Part shown: piece after piece, positions 21,541 to 30,870 of the stretch
Layout: the number at the start of each line of letters is the position of its first letter
Position numbering within the stretch: position 1 is the stretch's first letter
Assembly: GCA_021396245.1 (NCBI GenBank)
Contig: WNYE01000139.1
Coordinates: 1-64,000 of the forward strand
From: Sporothrix humicola
Lineage: Eukaryota; Ascomycota; Sordariomycetes; Ophiostomatales; Ophiostomataceae
Length of the DNA stretch: 64,000 nt
Direction: 5' to 3'
Translations under genes and position numbers: made by a program
Notes under the pieces: generated by a model
The model's input: only the letters and a program-made list of their open reading frames with translations
The model's database searches: none
Told to the model about the DNA's origin: nothing

Positions 21541-23988
21541 ATGGACCTCCCTATTGCCCTTCGCCGGACGCGTCGCAGCACGTCCTCGTCGTCGCTGTCG
21601 ACTGCCTTCCGTGATGCTGCCAACACGGCCAGAGACGACATGCCGACGCCGCCATTGACGCCGTCCGCGTCGTCGCCATCCTCTGCAGACTCGGGCCCAT
21701 CAACACCCTCGTCCAGAAAGACACCGTCTCGTCGTGGCCTGTCGACAAGAAAGCGCGACCCAAAGGCAAAGTCGAAACGCGTCCGCTTTTCTGACCCGGG
21801 ACCGAGAGTACTGGACTCTTCGCCCTCTGCCTGCAACTGCTCCTCTGGCCTGACGCCGTTTATCCGCCGCACATCTCTGCAGACCGGCCTGCCCATCAGC
21901 GGCGACGTCTCGTTCTTGCCGCTGCGGCAAGTCCTGGATGGGCGTGTCCAGCGCCGTTTGAGACGCAATGGTCTCAGCGAAGAAATGAACAATGTCTTTG
22001 CCGAAAAAAAGGAACGCAAGAAGCGGGCAGAAGAGGCCGAGAAGGAGCTGGAGCGACTGCGGGCTGAAGTGGCGGCAAAGGACCAGCTCATCCAGAGGCT
22101 GGGCCATTCCACGGACATTGACAATGTCACCATCGACGGCGTCGACGTCGGCGACGACACCATCATCCAGGACAATGAGCGCGTCATGGCTCTTCAGCGG
22201 GAGGTCAACATGCTGAGACGGCAGTTGCGTCGCGGCGAGGAGGATGACGACCAGTCGATTGTAGACGCCCGTCCCAACTGGACAATGGCCGCCCGCGATC
22301 CGTTTGCCTCGACCATGAGCATCGACTATGCCCGAGACAACGACGACGACATGACCGAAGTCATGTCCGATGGCGGCGATGCCCGACACTACCCTTCGCC
22401 GCATGTCATTGATGTCGACGGTGCCGACATTTTTGGCTTTGACGGCCATGACGGCGGCTTCGGCGACGCCACCATGGCCGAGCTACAGTCGAGCACGCCG
22501 ATTCGACGGAGGACTACTGTTAACAAGCGTCCTCACGGGGCCGACTTCGACAGCCAAATGACAGTCTCGTTTGCCCAGTCGTCCTTCCCCACGCCGCCGG
22601 CCACGAGTCCGCTGGCGTGGGACGACGATGCCGATGTGGGTTTGTCAACGCGCCCGACGACCCCGACGCCGGACAGGGCAGCGGCAACGACGGCCACACC
22701 CGTCACGCCCAGCATGCACTTCTTCTCCACACGGCGCGTCATCGTCTCGCCCGTGTCGTCGCCAATCCCGACGCCCTCGGCTGTCAGGATGGTCGACACG
22801 GAGGTCCAGGCCACTCTCGCCGACCCAGAGATGGGGCGTCTCCAAGCACAGGTCGCCACTTTGCTGAGAGACCTGGCCGACAAGACCGCCGCTCTGGAAG
22901 TTTTGTCAGAAGGGCTTCAAGCTCTGTCCCCCAGCGAGGACACTGACCGCCCCGTTGACGCCTCCGATATTGTCGCCCGCCTCGCCACCGCCTTCCGCAC
23001 CGCCCGCCTCGAGCTCGAGTACCTGACGCCGGGCGAAATCGAGCTGCCCTTGGCGGCCCCCGCCGCCGCTGTCCTCGACCTACTGCTCACAAAGCTGCGC
23101 GACCTCGCCCAGCAGGTCATCGCCGCCGACGCCCAGATCGACGAGTACCACGCTCTCGAGGGGGATCTCAGACAACAATTAGGGGCACGCGTGCAGGCCA
23201 TGGACGATTTGGTGAAAGAGGGTGCTGACAAGACAGCCACCATTGCTGCCCAAAAGACGGCCATTGCCGCCCACGAGTCAACCATTGCCGACTTGAGGCT
23301 GGGCGCGGACCGCTTCAAGGGCGCGCTCGCCAGCTATGCCCGCGATGTCCAGGAGCTCGAGGCCTTGGTGAACAAGCTGGAGGCCGCTCTGAAAGAGAAG
23401 GAGGCCACCATCACTGACAACGAAAAGACGCTGTCCGCCAAGGAAAAGTCTTTGGAGGAAACGCGGGCCAAGCTGGTCGAACTCCGCCGGCTGTCGCGCT
23501 CGGCGGCTGCGACGCACGGCCAGGCCCTCGCCCTCCGCGACGCCCGCGTCCACGAGCTCCGCGGTGAGATTGAGGAGCGGGATGCGGCCTTGAGGGCGAC
23601 CCAGCGACGGGGGCACGAGTCGGCGCGGCAGCTGAGGGAGGACAATGCCCTCCTAAAAGAAAAGCTGGAGGCCGAGACCCAGCGCGCAACAGCAGCCAAG
23701 GCGGCCGTGGCGACGCTGCAGACCCTGCTGGACGGGCCGTCCACCGGTAGCGAGGGAGCGGCAGCGACCGAGACCAGGAAAGAAAAGCGAATGTCTCTAG
23801 GACGTCGGTTGTTTGGGAAACGGGCAAGCGGAGGGAGTGATGGCTTTTCCTCGGTGTCTTCAGCTTCTTCAGCGTCCACAGACAGCACGGCCGTCGAGAC
23901 AACAGAGGCAACGCCGCGGTCGACAAAGAAGCGCAGACGCTACGACAGCGGTCTGGGCTTTTTGGATGAAGAGGCAGAGGCTTTGTAG
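21541..23988 (+). CDS. Large coiled-coil protein of unknown function
   Basis: This single-exon gene encodes 815 residues. The first 80 residues are Ser/Thr/Pro/Arg-rich and disordered-looking, with TPPLTP and SRKTPSRR sites resembling proline-directed kinase targets and a basic KRVRF stretch. A short conserved-looking segment (TPFIRRTSLQTGLPISGDVSFLPLR type, about 103-128) precedes a first coiled coil at about 145-185. The middle, about 240-420, is acidic and low-complexity. A long coiled coil from about 425 to 730 has heptad-like Leu/Ala and alternating Lys/Glu/Arg. The tail is Ser/Thr/Lys-rich. The layout resembles spindle-pole, septation or cytoskeletal scaffolds, but no domain is diagnostic and I assign no function. 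Confidence 0.85.
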   Translation: MDLPIALRRTRRSTSSSSLSTAFRDAANTARDDMPTPPLTPSASSPSSADSGPSTPSSRKTPSRRGLSTRKRDPKAKSKRVRFSDPGPRVLDSSPSACNCSSGLTPFIRRTSLQTGLPISGDVSFLPLRQVLDGRVQRRLRRNGLSEEMNNVFAEKKERKKRAEEAEKELERLRAEVAAKDQLIQRLGHSTDIDNVTIDGVDVGDDTIIQDNERVMALQREVNMLRRQLRRGEEDDDQSIVDARPNWTMAARDPFASTMSIDYARDNDDDMTEVMSDGGDARHYPSPHVIDVDGADIFGFDGHDGGFGDATMAELQSSTPIRRRTTVNKRPHGADFDSQMTVSFAQSSFPTPPATSPLAWDDDADVGLSTRPTTPTPDRAAATTATPVTPSMHFFSTRRVIVSPVSSPIPTPSAVRMVDTEVQATLADPEMGRLQAQVATLLRDLADKTAALEVLSEGLQALSPSEDTDRPVDASDIVARLATAFRTARLELEYLTPGEIELPLAAPAAAVLDLLLTKLRDLAQQVIAADAQIDEYHALEGDLRQQLGARVQAMDDLVKEGADKTATIAAQKTAIAAHESTIADLRLGADRFKGALASYARDVQELEALVNKLEAALKEKEATITDNEKTLSAKEKSLEETRAKLVELRRLSRSAAATHGQALALRDARVHELRGEIEERDAALRATQRRGHESARQLREDNALLKEKLEAETQRATAAKAAVATLQTLLDGPSTGSEGAAATETRKEKRMSLGRRLFGKRASGGSDGFSSVSSASSASTDSTAVETTEATPRSTKKRRRYDSGLGFLDEEAEAL

Positions 23989-24217
23989 TGTTTACGTGAA
24001 TGTGTACCTTGTACAGTACGGTCTGGAGTCTAGAGTTGGATCTTGTGTCTCTCCTTGTAATAGTCTCTCGTTCTACTTCCTTTGTCATATCATCAATCAT
24101 CAATCATGTCCACTTTCACTTTGAGTTCATTCATGTTATCGTACAATATGTATTGATTGCCACAGAAAGGCACTCGTGGTAAAGCACACTCTCGTAATGT
24201 CCATCCCTCACCCTCCC

Positions 24218-25930
24218 CTAGTACACAAACACAAACTCGTCGTTCTCCAGGTCCGTCAGGTTCTCAAACGCCCGGTCGCCCGTCGGCGCGCCGTTCTCGC
24301 CCATCTCGCCCTGGTTCGCCATCTCCTGCATCATCCGGTCCGCGTCCGCCGCCGAGAACAGCGAAATGTCAATGATTGTGGCGCTCTTGCCAGCCGCCAC
24401 GCGCCGCGCCGCGTGCGAGTTGTTGAGGCGCTTGAGGTAGGCCATGGTCAGCAGCGACAGGACAATCAGGACGACGTACAGCGCCAGGTTGCTGCGCAGG
24501 CCGCGCTTGTACAGCGGCGCCTCGTTGGTCTGGTACAGCTGCGGGCCGACGACGTTGCCGACGCACTGGCCAATGGTAAAAATGGCCGTCGTGCACTTGC
24601 GCTTGGTGTCGCCGGCCGTGTTCTGGGCGGACCACGAGTAGATGATGGGGGTGATGCCGGGGTAGACGGAAATGAGGTAATAGCCGACCAGCAGGGCGGC
24701 ACGGTGGTCACTGTCGTGGGGCACGGCCATGAGGACGGCGCAGCCGGCAATGGGCGGGAGGCACAGCAGGCACAGGACGGGGCCCTTTTTGCGGATGTAC
24801 GTCGCTAACCAGGCGCCGCCGACGGTCGCGACGAGCTGCACGAAGCCAAAGGGGATATTAAACAAAATCGTGTCAAACGAGTCAAAGCCAAACGACTTGA
24901 CAATCAGCGGGCCAAACGTCGAGATGCCGCCCGAGGGGATGCTGATCGAAAAGATGAGCGCCGTCCAGCACCACGTCTTGACGTCCAGCAGCGCCTCCTT
25001 GACGTGGTCCCACCGCCACTCGCGCGACATGACACCCATCTGGTTCATCCGCAGCCGCTCGACCGCCATCACCTTGTCACCGTCATCCAAGAACTTGGCC
25101 TCGACGGGCGAGTCCGGCATGAACACAAACATGACAAACGAAAAGGCCACCGTGATCACGCCAAAGAACAGGAAAATAATCTGGTAAGAGTGCAACGCCT
25201 GCGAATGGATGTGGCCCAGACCGTACGTGATCAGCGAGCCAAACATGTTGGTGATGCCGTTCATCGCGTACCAGTAGCTGACGCGCACCGTCTGCTCGCG
25301 CCGACGCCACCACATCTGGGTGACGGCGATAAAGCAGGGAGCGACACACGCCTCGAACAGGCCCAGGAAGAACCGCGAGGCGATCAGACCATTAAAGTTG
25401 TGTGCCGCCGTCATCGCCGCCAGCGTCGCTCCCCACAGAAGAACGGCCGTCGAGATGAGCTTGCCGACAGGGACCGTGACCAGCAGCCATGCCACGACGG
25501 GCTGGGCCACCAGCTGCGCCAGGTACACAATCGAGCCGAGCCACGAGTACTGCGTGCCCACCAGGTGCGTGTCTGTGATCAGGCCAAACACCGACGCATA
25601 CGAGAGCGTCGCCTTGTCGAGCGCCTGGAGGAAGTAGACTACAAGAATGATCGGGAGAATGACCAGATCAATCTTGCGCAGGATCCGCTTGTTGTCTTCG
25701 GGCGTCACAATCACGCGGTCGCCGCCGCTCGCGTCGCCAATCTTGCGGAGCAGTTCTGCTGCTGCATCGCGCTTGTGTGCACCGGTGCTCTCAATGGGCG
25801 GCGCCGGCTCGATGCCGAACGAGTTGGCCGGTGCCGGGGCAGGCACAGCCGTCTCTTTCATCTCGTACGACAGCGGGGCCGCCGTGTTCTCCACGGCCTC
25901 GATGCCGGGCTTCTGCTGAGCGTCGGCCAT
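24218..25930 (-). CDS. Major facilitator transporter, allantoate permease (Dal5-like) family
   Basis: Starting at the ATG at 25930, this encodes 570 residues in one exon. A hydrophilic N-terminus of about 100 residues leads into RKIDLVILPIILVVYFLQALDKATLSYAS, the start signature of the anion:cation symporter/Dal5 group. About twelve hydrophobic helices follow, with RFFLGLFEACVAPCF between helices 4 and 5 and FMPDSPVEAKFL in the central loop. The C-terminal half carries GGISTFGPLIVKSFGF and YSWSAQNTAGDTKRK, all typical of this family. Members import allantoate, ureidosuccinate, nicotinate, pantothenate or small organic acids; the substrate here is not readable. The frame continues upstream to 26155 but that part is T-rich leader. 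It converges with the coiled-coil gene, 229 bases away. Confidence 0.93.
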   Translation of the reverse strand: MADAQQKPGIEAVENTAAPLSYEMKETAVPAPAPANSFGIEPAPPIESTGAHKRDAAAELLRKIGDASGGDRVIVTPEDNKRILRKIDLVILPIILVVYFLQALDKATLSYASVFGLITDTHLVGTQYSWLGSIVYLAQLVAQPVVAWLLVTVPVGKLISTAVLLWGATLAAMTAAHNFNGLIASRFFLGLFEACVAPCFIAVTQMWWRRREQTVRVSYWYAMNGITNMFGSLITYGLGHIHSQALHSYQIIFLFFGVITVAFSFVMFVFMPDSPVEAKFLDDGDKVMAVERLRMNQMGVMSREWRWDHVKEALLDVKTWCWTALIFSISIPSGGISTFGPLIVKSFGFDSFDTILFNIPFGFVQLVATVGGAWLATYIRKKGPVLCLLCLPPIAGCAVLMAVPHDSDHRAALLVGYYLISVYPGITPIIYSWSAQNTAGDTKRKCTTAIFTIGQCVGNVVGPQLYQTNEAPLYKRGLRSNLALYVVLIVLSLLTMAYLKRLNNSHAARRVAAGKSATIIDISLFSAADADRMMQEMANQGEMGENGAPTGDRAFENLTDLENDEFVFVY

Positions 25931-28900
25931 GAAAGGGGTGGTTGTTGTTGTGTGTTGGTATTGGCAGGTGGTGGTGAGGTTGGCGATGAGTAAGAAACGA
26001 TCGATGATGGGGAAAGCAGAAAATAAAACAAAAAGAGAAGAGAAGAAAAGAAGATGATAACAGAGATCGACGAGAATGCTACAAAAATGTCCAGAGGAGA
26101 CCTCACCAATTTGTACAAACAACAAAATGGTCGGCAACAGCAACTTGGCACTCACTTCGCGGAATGGTGGACGGGATCATGGACTGAAAACAGTAAGACT
26201 GAAAACTGAGACCACGAGGAAGAGGAGGAGGAACATGCATCATGGAGGTCACAGACCACCACCAACGACAAAACAAGTATGCACGAAGTACGGGAGACAA
26301 AGTCAATTTCTCCAAAAGATCTTCCGTCGACCGTGGAACAATGCAGCCCGAGATGGAGATGGCCTGTGAGACTGGGGGCCGGGGGAGACGAAAGAAACGG
26401 CCAAAGAAACCAAGACTTGACCGCTTGGGAATGGCTTGATTCCAGAAGAGCCAAGGGTGAGGCGGCGACGACGCGGCGAGGCGAGGCGAAAAGACGAGGC
26501 ATCGACCGACAAACCTGTAGTAGTAATACACTACGCGGTGTGTCCAAAGCTGGGGACTAGCTGGACTGGGGACTCCTCACTCTCCACATCCACCGTCCGG
26601 GGATATTGTCAAACTACGACATATGGCCGGGGGAACACGCTTTGGCGGAGAGATCGCGTGAGTACGACGTGCGTGAACAGAGCTGTACACCCATTCAAGC
26701 TGTACTTGACAAACTGGGAAAGGAAACAGAATTCAAGCACTTGTCTTGCCCGTCGTACATGCAAGACAACGAAAAAGGGAATGCCATACAAGCAAGAGTA
26801 CATTGGCGGGTCACATTGATAAGAAAGAGTTGGCAGAGGAAGACAACACTGAGTAGAAAGAGAAAACCAGAGTCCAAATGTACTTCTACAAGTGCATACA
26901 CTCGTGCATCTTGTTAGCGTGGAGTACTTCCATTAACTTATTCATAGCGGTTTACACTGTGTTAGATACTTGCATGTGGCATCCTTGAGTACCTTCGACT
27001 CATGACTTGCAGATGCAAAAAGTGTGTCAGTAACGGCAAGATACTTGGCTCGAACGGTGCAGATGGTAGCAGTTGTAGTTGGCCACAATGTTGCAGTTGC
27101 TTGATGGCTGCCGTTGGAGTGGCTGCAGAACTGCCACTCACGCCACTACCACCACACCCACCAGCACTTGTTTGGCGGCCGGCAAAAAGCTTAAGAGGCA
27201 AAGAGATGTGGAAAGAGGTTGGTAGGTGACGAGGTGACCTTTCCCACGACAACAAACTGTCGCGTTCTCCGTAGACAAGTAGAAAATATCGCGCAAAAGA
27301 CAAAGACGGTGCAGAGCATGAAAGCCGACTAATACGCTGAGAAGGGGGAGGACTGTGGGGAAAGGAGATGGAGGGGACAAGAAAAAAGACAGCAAAGAAA
27401 AAAGGGGACCAGTTGGGGAAGATGGGGGAGGCAAAGACGAGAGACGGAGAAAATGGAGGATATGGAGCACAAATACTGGAGTAAACCACGGAGAAATGGG
27501 GAGACAAAAAAGACGGCGTGAGGATGCGAAAAAGAGTAAACGAGAGAAGAGCAAGAAAAGAAGCAGATTAAACAAAGCCCATGGGGTAGAGCCGGGGCAA
27601 AGCCGGGGCAAGGCGTGTGTCTTCTGGAGGTGAAGTTTTGTAGATAGCGACTCGTCAGCCGAGGACGCAGGCTGGGGACATCTCACAGTGAGAACAATCA
27701 ACTGGGAACAGCTGGGAATACCGCCAAGGTCGAGACCGTGCGTTTGAGCATCAACTTTGTCCTCAATTATCGACTTGATCATCATGCACGTCGGTCAGGT
27801 CGGTGTTTTCGACCGAAAACTGTGAGAAGGAAAGAGGAAAGGACGTGATGAAAAGCGGCTGTCCAAATCAGGCAAGGAATGAAAAGAACAAACGAAACGG
27901 TGAGGATGCAGAGCCTCGACAGAACGGTCCTTTTGGACTTGGTATTGTGATCACCCACCGATTTGGGTCTGGTCCGGTTTTGTAGTGCGTTGCAACGGTG
28001 GCCCGACACGGGGACGGAGAAGACCAAGGAAGCAGAGTTGGAGGTGCTCGTGAGGGGAACAGGCAGGGGTGTCGGCCGGCAGTTGAACATCATGTGCTGG
28101 GTAAACTTCGGCTGTGTTTTTGTCGATGTGTGAATGTGAAAGAAAGAATTTGTGTAAATTCGTCAAGGTAAAGAGAAAAGGGGCACAAAAGGGGCAGCGT
28201 TGTGAAAACGGGCCTCAATATTTCCATAAAAGGAAAGCACGGTGTTGAAGAGAAAAGAAACGGAAGCCACGATGATGGTGAACCGTAACAGGAAGTCGCG
28301 AATCTCACACCGAAAGCACCGAGATATTTCTCACGGCCAAGCGCCCGGAGAACTCGAGAAAATGAAGCAAAATAGAAAATCAAGTACGATGTACAAAACA
28401 AGGGACAGCTACAGATCTCACGACAGACTTCCGGCCGAAGCTAAGGATCGCGGGTTTGAAAAAGGCCACCAATGTGAAGCTGTCAACCGCATGGTTTCCA
28501 GATATTTCTGGGTCTTTTTACTTTTCTTTGGGTCCTTTTGTGGTCATCCGGGGCTGTCCAAGGGTGACATGATCTCAGGATGGCATGGGAATACCTGGGC
28601 ACGAGCATGCGTCTTTACTTGATTCTTGCAAGTGGCGTCGGTGAGGTCGTGAGAATGTCGTGTTGTTCATTGATGTGGATGAAGAACTCCCAAGACTTAT
28701 GGAGTATGGAGGCGCCTATATTTTCCGTGTTAGGCGTTCAAGGCGTTTCCGTTGCTTTCCCGCAGGCGCTAATGCCTAAAAGACGGCAGGAGCACCAAAA
28801 AAATACAGGGGCTACGGCCGTTCTGGAACAGCTCGTCTCCAGCTGATGCTCCATCCTCGACTGGGAAGTGCCGACTGGTTGCTTAAAGCCCACTAAAACC

Positions 28901-30870
28901 CGCCAAAACCCGCTGGACAAAGGTGCCGCTAGCGCCCAAAGGGGTCTAATTAGGTGGTGCCGCGACACGATATGGAATCCTGAGCGCATTGAAAAAGGCA
29001 AATAAGACGACAACGTCGTCATTCGTAAGGTTCTTGTAATACACGTAACCAGATGAAGCGAGATGAATATGATAATGAGGCGTTCTTGATACACACTACT
29101 GTAGATAAATCATTTGGTTGGAGGGAATAACATATTTCCAATAACCCGAGATAGGATATATGGCACTGAAAGGAGCTGGGAAAGACCAGGACGGTGAAGA
29201 CATCCCAGTAGACCAGAATCAAGACCGGAATCAATGGACGGGGCGAATGAACGGTATTGCAACTCCAAACGGGCACATCTTGTCCCAATGATCTTGGGAT
29301 CGGACTTGCCTCCAAGGCTCTAAGTTCTGACATCTGACAGTTGACCGTCAAAACAACCACAAGAGGCAGGTGAACTGACAGTATTTCAATAGTATGAGCA
29401 TGTTACAGCGGAGACATTGATTACTTGGCTTAAAAACGGTGAGAGCGAGACCGAATACAGTATTCTCCAGCGCTTTCACTGTGTGTCCACTGGAGTCCAG
29501 TTCTCCACGCCCAGCAACCCCTCAAAATTCAGCGCCCCACGTGGGTAGCTCCAGCCAACCAGTGCTCGCCATCGAGCCTAAACGGGCCTATCTATCCAAA
29601 TGACCTCTTTCCTGTTTGGGGAATCCATGAATTGTGTACTTGGACCCCAGAGAAAGGGGGAGAGAGAGCAACTCATTCTGACGCTCAACTCTCGAACGAG
29701 TACGTCGTATTATGTATTGCGTTTATTTTCAATCTGCATGACACACGACAAACGAATTGGCCAACGAGAGCTGTCTGTGGCCAAAGCTACTGCTATGCTT
29801 CTTCTCCAACAAGATGCAACAGAACAAACACGAGTTGGGGAGGCTCTTGCAAGTCGTTCAAATGAGAAAACTGTCAAACTACTGCATCTGCCTACTTCAT
29901 CGTGACTTATTCTCTCCTCCTTCCTCCGCAGTTTGCCCCTCGTTCTCCTCATATTGTCACTTGACTTTCATTCTCCAGTCCCACCAGTTTTTCTTTATTT
30001 TCTTACACAATTCTTTGGACAAAATGACCAAATACAATTCAGCAAACAGCACTACAAACACACTATCCAAGCTAAACACACCATCCCGCGGGATGGTCAA
30101 ATATGAGCATCCCTGGACCTCGTTGTCTCCAGCCATAATTTGCATACTTTTGCTGTTTCTTTTCCATTTTCACATTCTTGTCCCTTTTGTCTCCTTTTTG
30201 TCTCCGCTTGCGGACCTTGGCGGCCAAATGACCTCCGTGCATACAGGTCGCTCCTGCCTCCTACTGTATTTCAAGTGTGCGTTCATGCATCGTACCTTCC
30301 CCTCACAACTCACACCTACTCCGTACCTTCCTCCAAGTACCTCCGCTGCTCCGCTCGCCGGCCTCCGTACATGCCGCCTATTTTTCGTACAATACGCACA
30401 CCTATGAGCTGCTACGTAAAGAACTCTCTTAAAACAATTATTGTATTCACGAAACAGTACAGTATTTCTCCTGGCTGGCTTTGTGTTTCCCCTTTTTCTC
30501 CTTTGTTGGCGTGCTTAGTCGCTCGGTCTCGCTGCATCTCACCCCGTCTTGGTGATGCGCCGCGCCGGTCATCGGTCCACACGAGCTACCTAGCTTTAGC
30601 TGTAGACAATTTTTTTGTGTGCTTGTGGTGCTGTCACGCCAACTCTCGTCACGTCTTTTCTTATTCTTTTCTTCTTCTTTTGTAGTCTTTTGCATTGTTC
30701 GTAGCTTCATCGGAGACGCTCTTTCCCATAAAATCGTCTTTCACTCCTTCCATTTCTATCACTGTCATTGCTGTCTCGCTCCTTCCTCCCTTCTCCCCCC
30801 CTCATTCCCACCTTCACTCCTTCCCCCCTTTCTCCTCTCTCCCCTCCTCCTCCACATCTTCACATTCACA
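25931..30870. other. 4.9-kb gene-poor region
   Basis: It begins with the leader of the transporter gene (-). From about 26000 to 30700 I see only short frames in purine- or pyrimidine-biased DNA. The 215-codon minus frame at 27138-27785 is one; it is Leu/Pro/Phe-rich from a CT-rich strand and has no domain. A GCCGGGGCAAA duplication lies near 27590-27605. No RNA gene or transposon was recognised. Confidence 0.5.
30770..30870 (+). promoter_or_regulatory. Pyrimidine-rich leader before the GH31 gene
   Basis: About 100 bases, almost all C and T, end in a CACATTCACA context before the ATG at 30871. Such CT tracts are common next to transcription starts of well-expressed filamentous-fungal genes. 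No TATA box is obvious close by. Confidence 0.5.

Noticed and set aside
27138..27785. 215-codon minus-strand open frame
   Set aside because: It comes from a CT-rich strand giving Leu, Pro, Ser and Phe runs; no conserved motif is seen.
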